Assembly: GCA_900541795.1 (NCBI GenBank)
Contig: UQLC01000009.1
Location: 34,705 to 98,704, forward strand
Direction of reading: 5' to 3'
From: an uncultured Collinsella sp.
GTDB lineage: Bacteria; Actinomycetota; Coriobacteriia; Coriobacteriales; Coriobacteriaceae
DNA: 64,000 nucleotides
Shown here: piece by piece, positions 9,113 to 16,839 of the stretch
Layout: every line of letters begins with the position of its first letter
Numbering within the stretch: the stretch's first letter is position 1
Position numbers and translations under genes: made by a program
The notes under the pieces: model-generated
What the model saw: only the letters and a program-made list of their open reading frames with translations
What the model was told of the DNA's origin: nothing
The model's database searches: none

Positions 9113-9976
9113 ATGGCATTTAACGTTAACGCGCTCGGATTTGGCGACAACGTCGTCGATCGCTACGAGCATATCCACACCATGTATCCTGGCGGCAATG
9201 CGGTGAACTTCGCCGTTTATGCCAAGAAATGCGGTGCCGCACGCTCTGCATACATGGGCATTTTTGGCAATGACGCCGCTGCCGAGCATGTCATTGCAAG
9301 CCTCGAGGATGAGGGTATCGAGCTTGACAAGTGCGAGCAGATGATTGGCGAGAACGGAGCGGCTCGCGTGACCGTCGTTGACGGTGACCGTGTCTTCCTC
9401 GGCTCCAACGAGGGCGGTATCCGTGGCGATGCGCGCTATGTCCTCGATCGCTTTGATCTGGCGTATATGAAGCAGTTCGATGTGGTTCATTCTGGCAACT
9501 ATTGCTTTACCGAGCGCGAACTGCCCAAGTTGAAGGCCGCGGGCGTCACGGTTTCATTTGACTTTTCGGATGACTCCACCGACGAGTACTACGAGCAGAT
9601 TGCGCCCTACGTCGATTTTGCTTTCTTTAGTGCGGCGGATGCCGCGAGTGAGGACGAGATTCGCGAGCGTCTGGCATGGGTGAAGGGCCTGGGTCCGCGT
9701 TTTGTGTCAGCTACGGCGGGCGCCGAGGGCTGCATTGCTTACGACGGCGAGCGTTATTACCGCCAGCTGGCTAAACCGGTAACGGACATGAAGGACACCA
9801 TGGGGGCGGGCGACTCGTTCCTCACCTCGTTTTTGATGTGCTATCTCGATTCCGCCAAGCGTGGCGAGGACGGCGCCGAGGCCATCGAGCGCGCGCTCGA
9901 CTTTGCTGCCGGGTTTGCCTCGACCGTGTGCGGCATGGAAGGTTCTTGGGGCCACGGAGCACCAATCGTCGAATAG
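9113..9976 (+). CDS. frlD: PfkB-family ketose-amine kinase, FrlD-like
   Basis: The 287-aa ribokinase/PfkB-family protein has the typical YPGGNAVNFAVYAKK substrate-site motif near residue 25. The C-terminal signature is DTMGAGDSFLTSF, with the catalytic Asp in GAGD. The sequence tracks E. coli FrlD closely (GGNAVN-AVY, FDFSDDS, PYVDFAFFSA). It should phosphorylate the imported fructosyl-amine at C6, giving the substrate of the preceding deglycase. It starts 13 bases after frlB with AAGGGT upstream. A long hairpin follows the gene. Confidence 0.78.
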   Translation: MAFNVNALGFGDNVVDRYEHIHTMYPGGNAVNFAVYAKKCGAARSAYMGIFGNDAAAEHVIASLEDEGIELDKCEQMIGENGAARVTVVDGDRVFLGSNEGGIRGDARYVLDRFDLAYMKQFDVVHSGNYCFTERELPKLKAAGVTVSFDFSDDSTDEYYEQIAPYVDFAFFSAADAASEDEIRERLAWVKGLGPRFVSATAGAEGCIAYDGERYYRQLAKPVTDMKDTMGAGDSFLTSFLMCYLDSAKRGEDGAEAIERALDFAAGFASTVCGMEGSWGHGAPIVE

Positions 9977-10046
9977 TTTAAGAAAGCGTGCGGCGGTCTG
10001 GCTATGAGACTCTGGACGGCCGATGCAAAACAATAAGCGAAACGCG

Positions 10047-10080
10047 AAAAGGGGGCTCGCCATGTGGTGGGTCCCCTTTT
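10047..10080 (+). terminator. terminator or attenuator between the two kinase genes
   Basis: AAAAGGGG (10047-10054) pairs with CCCCTTTT (10073-10080). The interior also pairs (CTCGCCA with TGGTGGG, allowing wobbles). It divides the island into an upstream frl-like half and a downstream half, so read-through probably sets their ratio. Confidence 0.7.
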
Positions 10081-10097
10081 GTACATTGGAGAAGACC

Positions 10098-10898
10098 ATG
10101 GGTATTAAAGCGTGCGCGGCTGGTTTTTGCTGTGCGGACGTCTATCAAAACATCGGCGTGTTCTATCCGACCGGTAATGGCATTGACTGGGGTATCCATC
10201 TTGCACGAATGGGCGTTTCGGTATCCGCCGTGTCGGTTGTCGGCAAGGACGAGTACGGCGACAAGATGAGGGAGGCGCTGGCCGCTGAGGGGTTCGATAT
10301 CTCTCATCTGCGGGTGGAGGATGGCGACACCTCGGTAATGCTCATGGCATTGAAAGACGGCGTCGATCGCGTGCATCTCGAGGCGATCGATGGCGTAATG
10401 GAGACATATCGTCCGAATGAAGACGACCAGGCGTTTATCCTAGAGCACGACATCATTCATACCGACCTGTTTGGCAATTGTTTGGACCTCCTGCCCGAAT
10501 GGCATGATGCGGGCAAGACGGTGGTTATGGACTTCTCGGTGTTCAGCCAGGATCCCGAATATGCCTGCGAGAATCATTTTCCCTACGTTGACTACGCATT
10601 TATGTCGTTTGAAGAGGACACTCCGGAGCTGCGAGACTGGGTACGCCACGTGCAGGAATTGGGACCGCGCGTTGCGGTTGCCACGCTTGGCGAGAAGGGA
10701 AGCATTGCCTATGACGGTGAGCGCTTCTATGAGTGCGGGATCGTACCGGCGGAGAAGGTCGTTAACACCGTGGGCGCCGGCGACTCGTATATTGCCGGGT
10801 TTACCAAGGGCGTGATCGATGGCCTTGATATTCCGGCGTGTATGAAGGCGGGTGCTGAGCTGTCGTCCCGAGTGATTGGTTCGTTTGAGCCGTACTAG
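10098..10898 (+). CDS. second PfkB-family kinase, divergent FrlD paralogue
   Basis: The 266-aa PfkB kinase is similar in plan to the gene at 9113. The GAGD catalytic signature is intact (TVGAGDSYIAGF), as is ATLGEKGSIAYDG. The substrate-site motif, usually GGNAVN, reads TGNGIDWG, so the bound sugar may differ. The ATG at 10098 has TTGGAGAAG upstream. It lies just after the internal terminator and opens the second half of the operon. A duplicated kinase without a second deglycase suggests another phosphorylated intermediate. Confidence 0.75.
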   Translation: MGIKACAAGFCCADVYQNIGVFYPTGNGIDWGIHLARMGVSVSAVSVVGKDEYGDKMREALAAEGFDISHLRVEDGDTSVMLMALKDGVDRVHLEAIDGVMETYRPNEDDQAFILEHDIIHTDLFGNCLDLLPEWHDAGKTVVMDFSVFSQDPEYACENHFPYVDYAFMSFEEDTPELRDWVRHVQELGPRVAVATLGEKGSIAYDGERFYECGIVPAEKVVNTVGAGDSYIAGFTKGVIDGLDIPACMKAGAELSSRVIGSFEPY

Positions 10899-10925
10899 GG
10901 TCAAATGCCTGGAAAGGAGTACGAA

Positions 10926-11786
10926 ATGGTTATCGACATGTTGGTTCAGCCCATGCTCTACAGCGAGATCTGTACGCCGGGTGATGAGCCTGATGGATTC
11001 GGTTTTTGGTCACGAGAATTTGGTATGGGGCATATGGGCCCCATGGATTGGGATGAGCTTCAAGTCGAGATGGACGTCTGCGACGTGCGGAAGAGCGTGC
11101 TCATGCCGCTCGATGTAACCACGGCATGCGGAGGACACTTTGGCACCAATGACCAGATTGCCATGCTGGTTGCCGCGCACCCCGATCGTCTGTGGGGATT
11201 TGCGAGCGTAGATCCGCAGGTGAGCGGTGCCGCAGACGAATTGGAGCGCGCCTTTACCGAGTTGGGGGCAAAGGGGCTTTGCCTGCATCCGGCAAAGCAG
11301 GGTTTTGCCCCCGATGATGCTGTGGCCGAGCCGCTTTACGAGCTGTGCGAGCGCTATAACAAGCCGGTGGTTTTCCATGCCGGTATGTCTTGGGAGCCGG
11401 GCGCAGAGCTCTCGCGCAGTAACCCGCTTGCATTTGAGCACACAATCGCAACGTATCCAAATGTGCGCTTTAGTTTGACCCACTTTGGCTGGCCCTGGGT
11501 GCGCGAGACCGTGGCGATGCTGCTCAAGTATCCCAACTGCTACACGGACACCTCTATCACTTACATCGATTCGCCCGAGGAGATGATGCAGCGCCTTTTC
11601 ACGGTCGATATGGGGCCGCTGTGGTATGAGCGCGCGCTATCGCATCAAGTGATGTTCGCCAGCAATACGCCGCGTTTCCGTGCATTCAAACTCAAGCGGG
11701 CGCTCGATACCGTGCTCATGCGCGATGATGCGCGAGAAAGGCTCTACTGGGGTAATGCCCTGCGTTTTCTTGAAGGGGATGAGTAA
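10926..11786 (+). CDS. amidohydrolase-related TIM-barrel protein
   Basis: The 286-aa protein resembles the amidohydrolase_2 family of metal-dependent hydrolases and decarboxylases. The conserved middle (GFASVDPQ, GAKGLCLHPA, VVFHAGMSW, FSLTHFGWPWV) is present. The N-terminal H-x-H found in most members is missing (it reads IDMLVQP), and the usual G-S-D near the end reads ASNTP. Metal binding is therefore probably altered. AAAGGAG precedes the ATG. It overlaps functionally with its neighbours: YjbQ starts two bases after its stop. The reaction is unknown. Confidence 0.65.
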   Translation: MVIDMLVQPMLYSEICTPGDEPDGFGFWSREFGMGHMGPMDWDELQVEMDVCDVRKSVLMPLDVTTACGGHFGTNDQIAMLVAAHPDRLWGFASVDPQVSGAADELERAFTELGAKGLCLHPAKQGFAPDDAVAEPLYELCERYNKPVVFHAGMSWEPGAELSRSNPLAFEHTIATYPNVRFSLTHFGWPWVRETVAMLLKYPNCYTDTSITYIDSPEEMMQRLFTVDMGPLWYERALSHQVMFASNTPRFRAFKLKRALDTVLMRDDARERLYWGNALRFLEGDE

Positions 11787-11788
11787 AC

Positions 11789-12217
11789 ATGGTGACGCTC
11801 GAGATATTGAGCTATCTATCGACTGCTCCGGACCAGTTCATCGATATTACCGAGGACGTGCACGCTGCCATCGAACGCAGCTCGGTGACCAATGGCTTGG
11901 CAGCGATTATTTTGTCGCATACGACCTGTGGAATCGTGGTAAACGAGGGGCTGCCCTGCGTGGAGACGGATCTTATGGAGACGCTTGATCGCATCGCCCC
12001 ACTCGATGCCCCCTATGCGCATGCACACTTCCTGCCGAGCTATGGAGCCACCGGCAACAACTCCTGTGGGCATATCAAGAGCATGATTTGTGGAAACAGT
12101 TGCTTCTTTCCCGTTCAAGATGGCCACATCGTGTGCGGAGGTGCCCAGAACATCTATCTTGCGGAGTTTGACGGTCCGCAGAAGCGAAAAGTGTACATCG
12201 AGGTGCTGGGGGAGTAA
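11789..12217 (+). CDS. YjbQ/UPF0047 family protein
   Basis: The 142-aa protein contains the YjbQ family landmarks: SHTTCGIVVNE, a His/Lys segment in GHIKSMICGNS, and a C-terminal AEFDGPQKRKV. YjbQ proteins form trimers. Some have weak thiamine-phosphate synthase activity, but their true role is unsettled. The usual DGNADAH segment is changed here (GNNSCGH) and there are extra Cys residues. It sits two bases after the amidohydrolase-like gene, so a role in this catabolic route is more likely than thiamine synthesis. Confidence 0.75.
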   Translation: MVTLEILSYLSTAPDQFIDITEDVHAAIERSSVTNGLAAIILSHTTCGIVVNEGLPCVETDLMETLDRIAPLDAPYAHAHFLPSYGATGNNSCGHIKSMICGNSCFFPVQDGHIVCGGAQNIYLAEFDGPQKRKVYIEVLGE

Positions 12218-12250
12218 CGTCCCTGCAATAACCCTATGAAGGAGCACATT

Positions 12251-13060
12251 ATGTCGTTTCTAACTTCGATGTTCAAGACCGAAAAGCCGGTTATCGGAAT
12301 GCTGCACCTGCGTCCTCTGCCGGGCGATCCACTGTACTACCCGGGCGGAAGCGTGTCACAGGTCGTGGAAGCCGCCAAGCGCGATCTCGAGGCGTTGCAG
12401 CAGGGCGGTGTCGATGGCATTTTGATTACCAATGAGCTCTCGATGCCCTATGAGCAGCACGTTTCTCCCTCAACCCTTGCATCGATGGGCTATGTAATCG
12501 GGGCTCTGTCCCATGATCTGTCGACTCCTTGGGGAGCTGAGGCTATTTACGATGGTGATGCCACAATCGAGCTGTGCGCTGCCGTCGATGCGCAGTTCAC
12601 GCGCTGTAATTTTTGCGGTGCCTGGGCCGGTGATCTCGGGCTGATTAACCGAGATTTCGCGCACACCATGCGTCGCAAGGCGGCGCTGCGCTTGGACGAC
12701 CTCAAGCTTTTTCACTTCATCACGAGCGAGGGAGAGGTTTATCTCAACGACCGCACGACTGCGGACATTGCCGATTCGCTTCTCTTTAATTGCCTACCGG
12801 ATGCGATGGTCATCGGCGGTTCGGCTGCCGGTCGTGGCGCTTCGGGCGAGCTTGCCGATGAGGTCCGTGAGCGTGTTGGCGAAGTGCCCGTGGTATGTGG
12901 CACCGGTTGTCGCGAAAATACCGTGGCTGACGTATTTGCTCACTACGATGGCGCGTTTGTCGGCACCTGCTTAAAGCGCGACGGAAAGCTGGATGCCCCG
13001 GTTGATGTTGAGCGGGTAGCTCGTTTTATGGCTGCCGCCCGTACGGCGCGAGGGGAGTAG
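12251..13060 (+). CDS. BtpA/SgcQ family protein
   Basis: The 269-aa TIM-barrel protein of the BtpA family (PF03437) carries IGMLHLRPLPGDP near the N-terminus, GGVDGILITNE, and the C-terminal pattern GGSAAGRGA then GTGCRENTV. BtpA was named for photosystem I biogenesis, but bacterial SgcQ-type members sit in sugar operons and their reaction is not established. AAGGAG lies at 12239-12244, so I start at 12251 rather than the earlier in-frame ATG at 12236. It lies between YjbQ and the FGGY kinase. Confidence 0.78.
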   Translation: MSFLTSMFKTEKPVIGMLHLRPLPGDPLYYPGGSVSQVVEAAKRDLEALQQGGVDGILITNELSMPYEQHVSPSTLASMGYVIGALSHDLSTPWGAEAIYDGDATIELCAAVDAQFTRCNFCGAWAGDLGLINRDFAHTMRRKAALRLDDLKLFHFITSEGEVYLNDRTTADIADSLLFNCLPDAMVIGGSAAGRGASGELADEVRERVGEVPVVCGTGCRENTVADVFAHYDGAFVGTCLKRDGKLDAPVDVERVARFMAAARTARGE

Positions 13061-13066
13061 GCACCT

Positions 13067-14584
13067 ATGGCGCTCTATCTGGGTATTGATATTGGGACAA
13101 GCGCCTCTAAAGGCGTTTTAATCGATGATCGATGCAACATCGTTTGCCAAGCCTCTTGTGGACATGAGACGGACAACCCGTGTGACGGATGGTACCAGCA
13201 TGATGCCGAGGCCGTTTGGTGGGGCGATTTTTGCCGCTTGTCGCGCGAGCTGGTGGCGCGATCGGGGGTTAACGCGGCACAGATCGGATGCGTGGGCCTT
13301 TCCGCATTGGGCTGCGACTGTGTGCCGGTCGATACCGAGTGCAACGCGCTGGCGCCCGCGATTTTGTATGGAGTCGATGCACGTTCGAAACCGCAGATTG
13401 ACGAGCTTCTTTCCGAATATGGGTCAGATCGCGCACGCGAGCTTTTCGGGCACGATCCCTGTTCGTCAGATATTGCTCCCAAGATCTTGTGGTTTAAGGA
13501 GAATATGCCCGAGGTGCACGAACGTGCCGCGAAGTTCCTGACGGCGTCATCGTTTCTGTGCGCAAAGATGACGGGGCGTTTTACGGTGGACCGTTATTTG
13601 GCGGAGGATTTTCTTCCCCTATACGACCGCTTCACTTGGAAGGTTGATGCTCGGGAATGTGCTCGTTTCTGCCGGCCTGACCAGATGGCGGAGGTAATGT
13701 CGGCTACCGATATTGCCGGGGTGATTACTCAGCGTGCGGCTGAGGCGACGGGGCTCGCGGCAGGGACACCTGTCTTAGTGGGAACGGGCGACTCTGGTGC
13801 CGAGGCCATTTCGACGGGTGTATTTCGTCCCGGCGATATGATGGTTCAGTTGGGGAGTACGGCGTATTTCATCTATCTAGCTGATCATATGGTCGATGAT
13901 GCCCGCCTGTGGCCAGGGACGTTTATCATTCCCGGAACTTACGGGATCTGCGCGGGGACCAATACGGCGGGTGCGCTCACATCGTGGCTGCGCCAAGAGC
14001 TGTATCGCGACGCCGTGGAGGCCGAGGGCCACGGTGGCCCCGATGCATATTCGGTTATGGCGCATGATGCCGCCGGTGTGGCGCCGGGTGCCGATGGGCT
14101 CCTGTGTCTGCCGTACTTTGCGGGGGAGCGCACTCCGCTCAACGATCCCGAGGCGCGTGGCGTCTTCTTTGGCCTGACCGGAAGGCATACACGAGCCCAT
14201 ATGGTTCGCGCCGCCTTGGAAGGCGTCGCGTATACCGTTGCATCCCATGTCGACATTATCGAGCGAGAGCATGAACTGCCAATTGGGCGCATTATGCTTG
14301 TCGGAGGTGGAACCAAGAATCCAGTTTGGATGCAGGCTATCGCCGACGTATGTGGGCGCGAGGTCTCGGTTGCCAAGGTTACGGTGGGCGCATGCTTCGG
14401 TGATGCCATCATGGCAGCTCTCGCAGGTGGCGCCTATGCATCATGGGATGAGCTCGCCCAAGTCCTTGGCGTTGCGCAAACAATCGTGCCTGATATGACT
14501 GCCCACGAGTTATATGCGTCGCGCCGTCATATCTTTGACGAATTGTATGCACGCAACCGTGATCTCATGCACGAATTGGTGTAA
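13067..14584 (+). CDS. FGGY-family carbohydrate kinase
   Basis: The 505-aa protein has the FGGY two-domain ASKHA fold. It starts LYLGIDIGTSASKGVLID (phosphate-binding motif), has GTGDSGAEAISTGVF in the middle, and carries the C-terminal signature MLVGGGTKNPVWMQAIADV. Its length and pattern fit the xylulokinase/ribulokinase branch. It is the last gene of the island, six bases after the BtpA gene. It probably phosphorylates a free ketose or polyol released by the pathway; the exact sugar cannot be told. Confidence 0.82.
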   Translation: MALYLGIDIGTSASKGVLIDDRCNIVCQASCGHETDNPCDGWYQHDAEAVWWGDFCRLSRELVARSGVNAAQIGCVGLSALGCDCVPVDTECNALAPAILYGVDARSKPQIDELLSEYGSDRARELFGHDPCSSDIAPKILWFKENMPEVHERAAKFLTASSFLCAKMTGRFTVDRYLAEDFLPLYDRFTWKVDARECARFCRPDQMAEVMSATDIAGVITQRAAEATGLAAGTPVLVGTGDSGAEAISTGVFRPGDMMVQLGSTAYFIYLADHMVDDARLWPGTFIIPGTYGICAGTNTAGALTSWLRQELYRDAVEAEGHGGPDAYSVMAHDAAGVAPGADGLLCLPYFAGERTPLNDPEARGVFFGLTGRHTRAHMVRAALEGVAYTVASHVDIIEREHELPIGRIMLVGGGTKNPVWMQAIADVCGREVSVAKVTVGACFGDAIMAALAGGAYASWDELAQVLGVAQTIVPDMTAHELYASRRHIFDELYARNRDLMHELV

Positions 14585-14636
14585 TGCTGCCGAATTGTAC
14601 TGTCTTCCAAAATAGGGACTGCGTTGTGCGATTTGT

Positions 14637-14654
14637 ATGCCCCTTGGCATTTTT
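14637..14654 (+). terminator. weak terminator at the end of the catabolic island
   Basis: ATGCC (14637-14641) pairs with GGCAT (14646-14650) around CCTT, followed by TTTTT. The stem is only 5 bp. Confidence 0.35.
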
Positions 14655-14665
14655 GCCCACAGGGG

Positions 14666-15448
14666 TTAGCGAAGGTCAAAAACAGAGTGCGCATTTGTTA
14701 AAACTGCCGACTCGATGCGCTTTGCGTCACAATTTTTGAGCGAGGCGATGCGTTCTGAGGTCCTTGTGAGCGATTTGATGAGCGACTGCGCGCTTGTTTC
14801 TGTGTTTGCCTCCGCTGGTGCATCGGTCTCGAGCAGTAAACGATCGAGTGGAATCTGTCGTGCGTATTCGCGTCCTCGTTTAGACGCGAGCATGCGTTCG
14901 TTGACGGAAAAATAACAGCCCGCATCACGCGCGCGGACGAGTTCGTCCGAAGTGCCGCTAAACCAGTGGAAGATGATAACGGGGGAGTCGGGGTTTGGGA
15001 TGAGTAGTCCATGCGATTCGAGGACGTCCAGTACGGCTCCTGCCGAACGAACGGCGTGAATTGATATCACGCGCCCGGTAAGAGGATGCTGCACGAGCGT
15101 ATCGCAGAGCCGGTCAAATGCCTGTATTTGTAGCGGCTCACTTCCGGCAAAGCGTGCGGAAAAGTCGAGTCCCACCTCGCCGATGTAGCGCTCTTGGGCA
15201 GCAACTTCGCAAAGCAGATCGACTTCGGCAGGACCGCAGCGGCCGTCGGCGAGCCACCAGGGGTGGAGCCCAACGCCAGCGATGATGCCTGGTAGGCGAC
15301 GGGCGCGCTCGTTTGCGGCCGAAAAGTCGCGTGGGTCGACCCCGCAGTCAAAGAGCCCCAGACCCAACGCCGCCGACTCACTGGCTGCAGCATCGGGGCC
15401 GAGCATCAAATCAAGATGACAATGCGTGTCAAAGAATTGCGGTTCCAT
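14666..15448 (-). CDS. TatD-family metal-dependent hydrolase
   Basis: The 260-aa TatD-like deoxyribonuclease/hydrolase has the N-terminal metal motif FDTHCHLD, then GLHPWWL, YIGEVGLDF with the conserved Glu, SIHAVRS, IFHWFSG, and the C-terminal LLLETDAP. These are the expected metal ligands of the amidohydrolase-like TIM barrel. TatD members are 3'-5' DNases linked to repair or nucleic-acid turnover. It is downstream of and co-oriented with tcdA (14-base gap), so the two are probably co-transcribed. Confidence 0.85.
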   Translation of the reverse strand: MEPQFFDTHCHLDLMLGPDAAASESAALGLGLFDCGVDPRDFSAANERARRLPGIIAGVGLHPWWLADGRCGPAEVDLLCEVAAQERYIGEVGLDFSARFAGSEPLQIQAFDRLCDTLVQHPLTGRVISIHAVRSAGAVLDVLESHGLLIPNPDSPVIIFHWFSGTSDELVRARDAGCYFSVNERMLASKRGREYARQIPLDRLLLETDAPAEANTETSAQSLIKSLTRTSERIASLKNCDAKRIESAVLTNAHSVFDLR

Positions 15449-15462
15449 CGCAGGACATCCTG

Positions 15463-16260
15463 CTAGTCCAGGCGTTGGCCGTCGGCGCGTACGCGCTCGG
15501 TGCCGCGCCCGCTGATCTGGCGGATAACCTCGCCGGCAATCATCTGGCCCATGATGGGCGGCATAAAACTGGCGGTGCCCAACTCGGTGCGCTCGTGGAT
15601 ATTGGAAGGGTCGCGGGGCTGTGTCTTAACCGATTCCTCGCAGCTAAACAGTACATGCAGGCTCTTGATGCCGCGCTTCTTACATTCTTTGCGCATGATG
15701 CGGCTCATGGGGTCACGTACCGTATCGAAGATGTCGGCAAAGCGGAGGCACTCGGGATGGAGCTTGTTGGCCCCGCCCATGGAGCTAACCAAACGAATGT
15801 CGTGGTCCTGAGCATATTTGGCAATGGTGAGCTTGGCCGAGATGGTGTCGATGGCGTCGACGACGTAGTCGATCTTGCCCTCCGTCTGCTCCAAAACGCT
15901 CGCGAAGAAATCATCGATGTTGTCGCTCAGCAGGTATTCGGTGCGTTTGATGACGGTAGCGGTAGGGTTGATGTCGTGAATCATAGCCTCCATGACGTCG
16001 ACTTTGCGCTTTCCGATGGTGCTGTGAAAGGCGATTGCCTGGCGATTGATATTGCTGGGCGCGATGATGTCCTTGTCCAGAATGACGAAATGACCGATGC
16101 CGCCGCGGGCGAGTGCCTCGCAGCAGTTGGAGCCCACGCCTCCGCAGCCGAGCACTAGCACCGTAGCATCGGCGAGCTTATCGAGTGCCTCGCGGCCCAT
16201 GATGATCTCGAGCTTGGTGTCGCGTGTCTCGATGGGGGCTGCGGCTGCGGTTTCGGTCAT
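15463..16260 (-). CDS. tcdA: tRNA threonylcarbamoyladenosine dehydratase (TcdA/CsdL family)
   Basis: The 265-aa ThiF/E1-like protein has the ATP-binding Rossmann motif VLVLGCGGVGSNCCEALARGG, then ILDKDIIAPSNINRQA (Arg and Asp for adenylation) and YVVDAIDTISAKL. TcdA converts t6A37 to cyclic ct6A in tRNAs that read ANN codons. The start at 16260 follows GGAGG; the frame stays open to 16422 without a ribosome binding site. It is followed by tatD. Assignment within the E1-like family rests on length and the single-domain layout. Confidence 0.85.
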   Translation of the reverse strand: MTETAAAAPIETRDTKLEIIMGREALDKLADATVLVLGCGGVGSNCCEALARGGIGHFVILDKDIIAPSNINRQAIAFHSTIGKRKVDVMEAMIHDINPTATVIKRTEYLLSDNIDDFFASVLEQTEGKIDYVVDAIDTISAKLTIAKYAQDHDIRLVSSMGGANKLHPECLRFADIFDTVRDPMSRIMRKECKKRGIKSLHVLFSCEESVKTQPRDPSNIHERTELGTASFMPPIMGQMIAGEVIRQISGRGTERVRADGQRLD

Positions 16261-16346
16261 AGATATCCTCCGATGGGGAGTCGGTCGTGTTTTAGCTATC
16301 GCCATTATAGGTATTATTGCGATTCCATTTGAACCCTTGGGGTTTG

Positions 16347-16375
16347 TTGAAATGGGATCGGGATTCGCATAAGAT
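16347..16375 (+). promoter_or_regulatory. strong promoter of a candidate small RNA
   Basis: TTGAAA at 16347-16352, an exact 17-base spacer, and TAAGAT at 16370-16375. No coding region follows before the terminator at 16442-16478. Confidence 0.6.
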
Positions 16376-16381
16376 TGAAGT

Positions 16382-16478
16382 AGATGGCGCCCGTTGCCGC
16401 GGGTTAGCCAACTCCGAAACACGTTTGTAGCGTGAGAAGTGGCCGTCTTCGCATTACGCGATGGCGGCTATTTTTTTT
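16382..16478 (+). ncRNA. candidate independent small RNA of about 97 nt
   Basis: The segment is bounded by a near-consensus promoter and an intrinsic terminator and has no ORF. The first hairpin uses TGGC/GCCA and CCCG/CGGG. A second is CACG/CGTG around TTTGTAG. The third is the terminator: GCCGTCTTCGC (16442-16452) pairs with GCGATGGCGGC (16458-16468) in 10 of 11 positions, followed by eight T. It matches none of the common RNAs I can recognise (SRP, 6S, tmRNA, RNase P). It could also be a leader or riboswitch for sdpRI, whose own promoter lies 20 bases downstream. Confidence 0.5.
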
Positions 16479-16496
16479 GAGTGTTAGATTAGATAA

Positions 16497-16526
16497 TTAG
16501 ACAAACATCTAAATATCGAGTATAGT
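16497..16526 (+). promoter_or_regulatory. sdpRI promoter with overlapping operator
   Basis: TAGACA (16498-16503), a 17-base spacer and TATAGT (16521-16526) form the promoter. The inverted repeat TTAGA (16497-16501) / TCTAA (16508-16512) overlaps the -35 box, where the ArsR-type autorepressor encoded next would be expected to bind. Confidence 0.6.
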
Positions 16527-16560
16527 GTGCGCGTCATGAGAGATGATGAGAGGAGGTCTT

Positions 16561-16839
16561 ATGCCGGGAGAGGGTTTTAAGGCGCTTGCTGATCCAACGC
16601 GACGGCGCATTTTGGAGTTGCTGCGCGAGGGCAATTGCACGGCGGGGGAGCTTGCCGAGCATTTCGATATCAGTAAGCCGTCGCTGAGCCATCACTTGGC
16701 GACGCTCAAAAACGCCGGGTTGGTGACCGACGAGCGCCATGGCCAAAACATCGTATACAGCTTAAACACCACCGTCATGCAGGATTTAATTGGCTGGTTT
16801 ATGGGCTTTACAAACACTGAAGGTGATAAGGATGAATAA
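16561..16839 (+). CDS. sdpR: ArsR-family autorepressor, SdpR-like
   Basis: The 92-aa winged-helix protein has FKALADPTRRRILELLREG at the N-terminus and the recognition helix in FDISKPSLSHHLATLKNAGL, followed by the wing. This fits SdpR, which represses its own operon and in Bacillus is released when SdpI captures it at the membrane. The ATG at 16561 follows AGGAGG. It overlaps the next gene by eight bases, giving the sdpR-sdpI pair. There are no Cys pairs for metal sensing. Confidence 0.8.
   Translation: MPGEGFKALADPTRRRILELLREGNCTAGELAEHFDISKPSLSHHLATLKNAGLVTDERHGQNIVYSLNTTVMQDLIGWFMGFTNTEGDKDE

Noticed and set aside
16382..16478. SRP RNA, 6S RNA or a tRNA at this position
   Set aside because: The SRP GGAAGCAGC core, a long 6S-type bulged duplex and the tRNA TTCRANY loop are not found.
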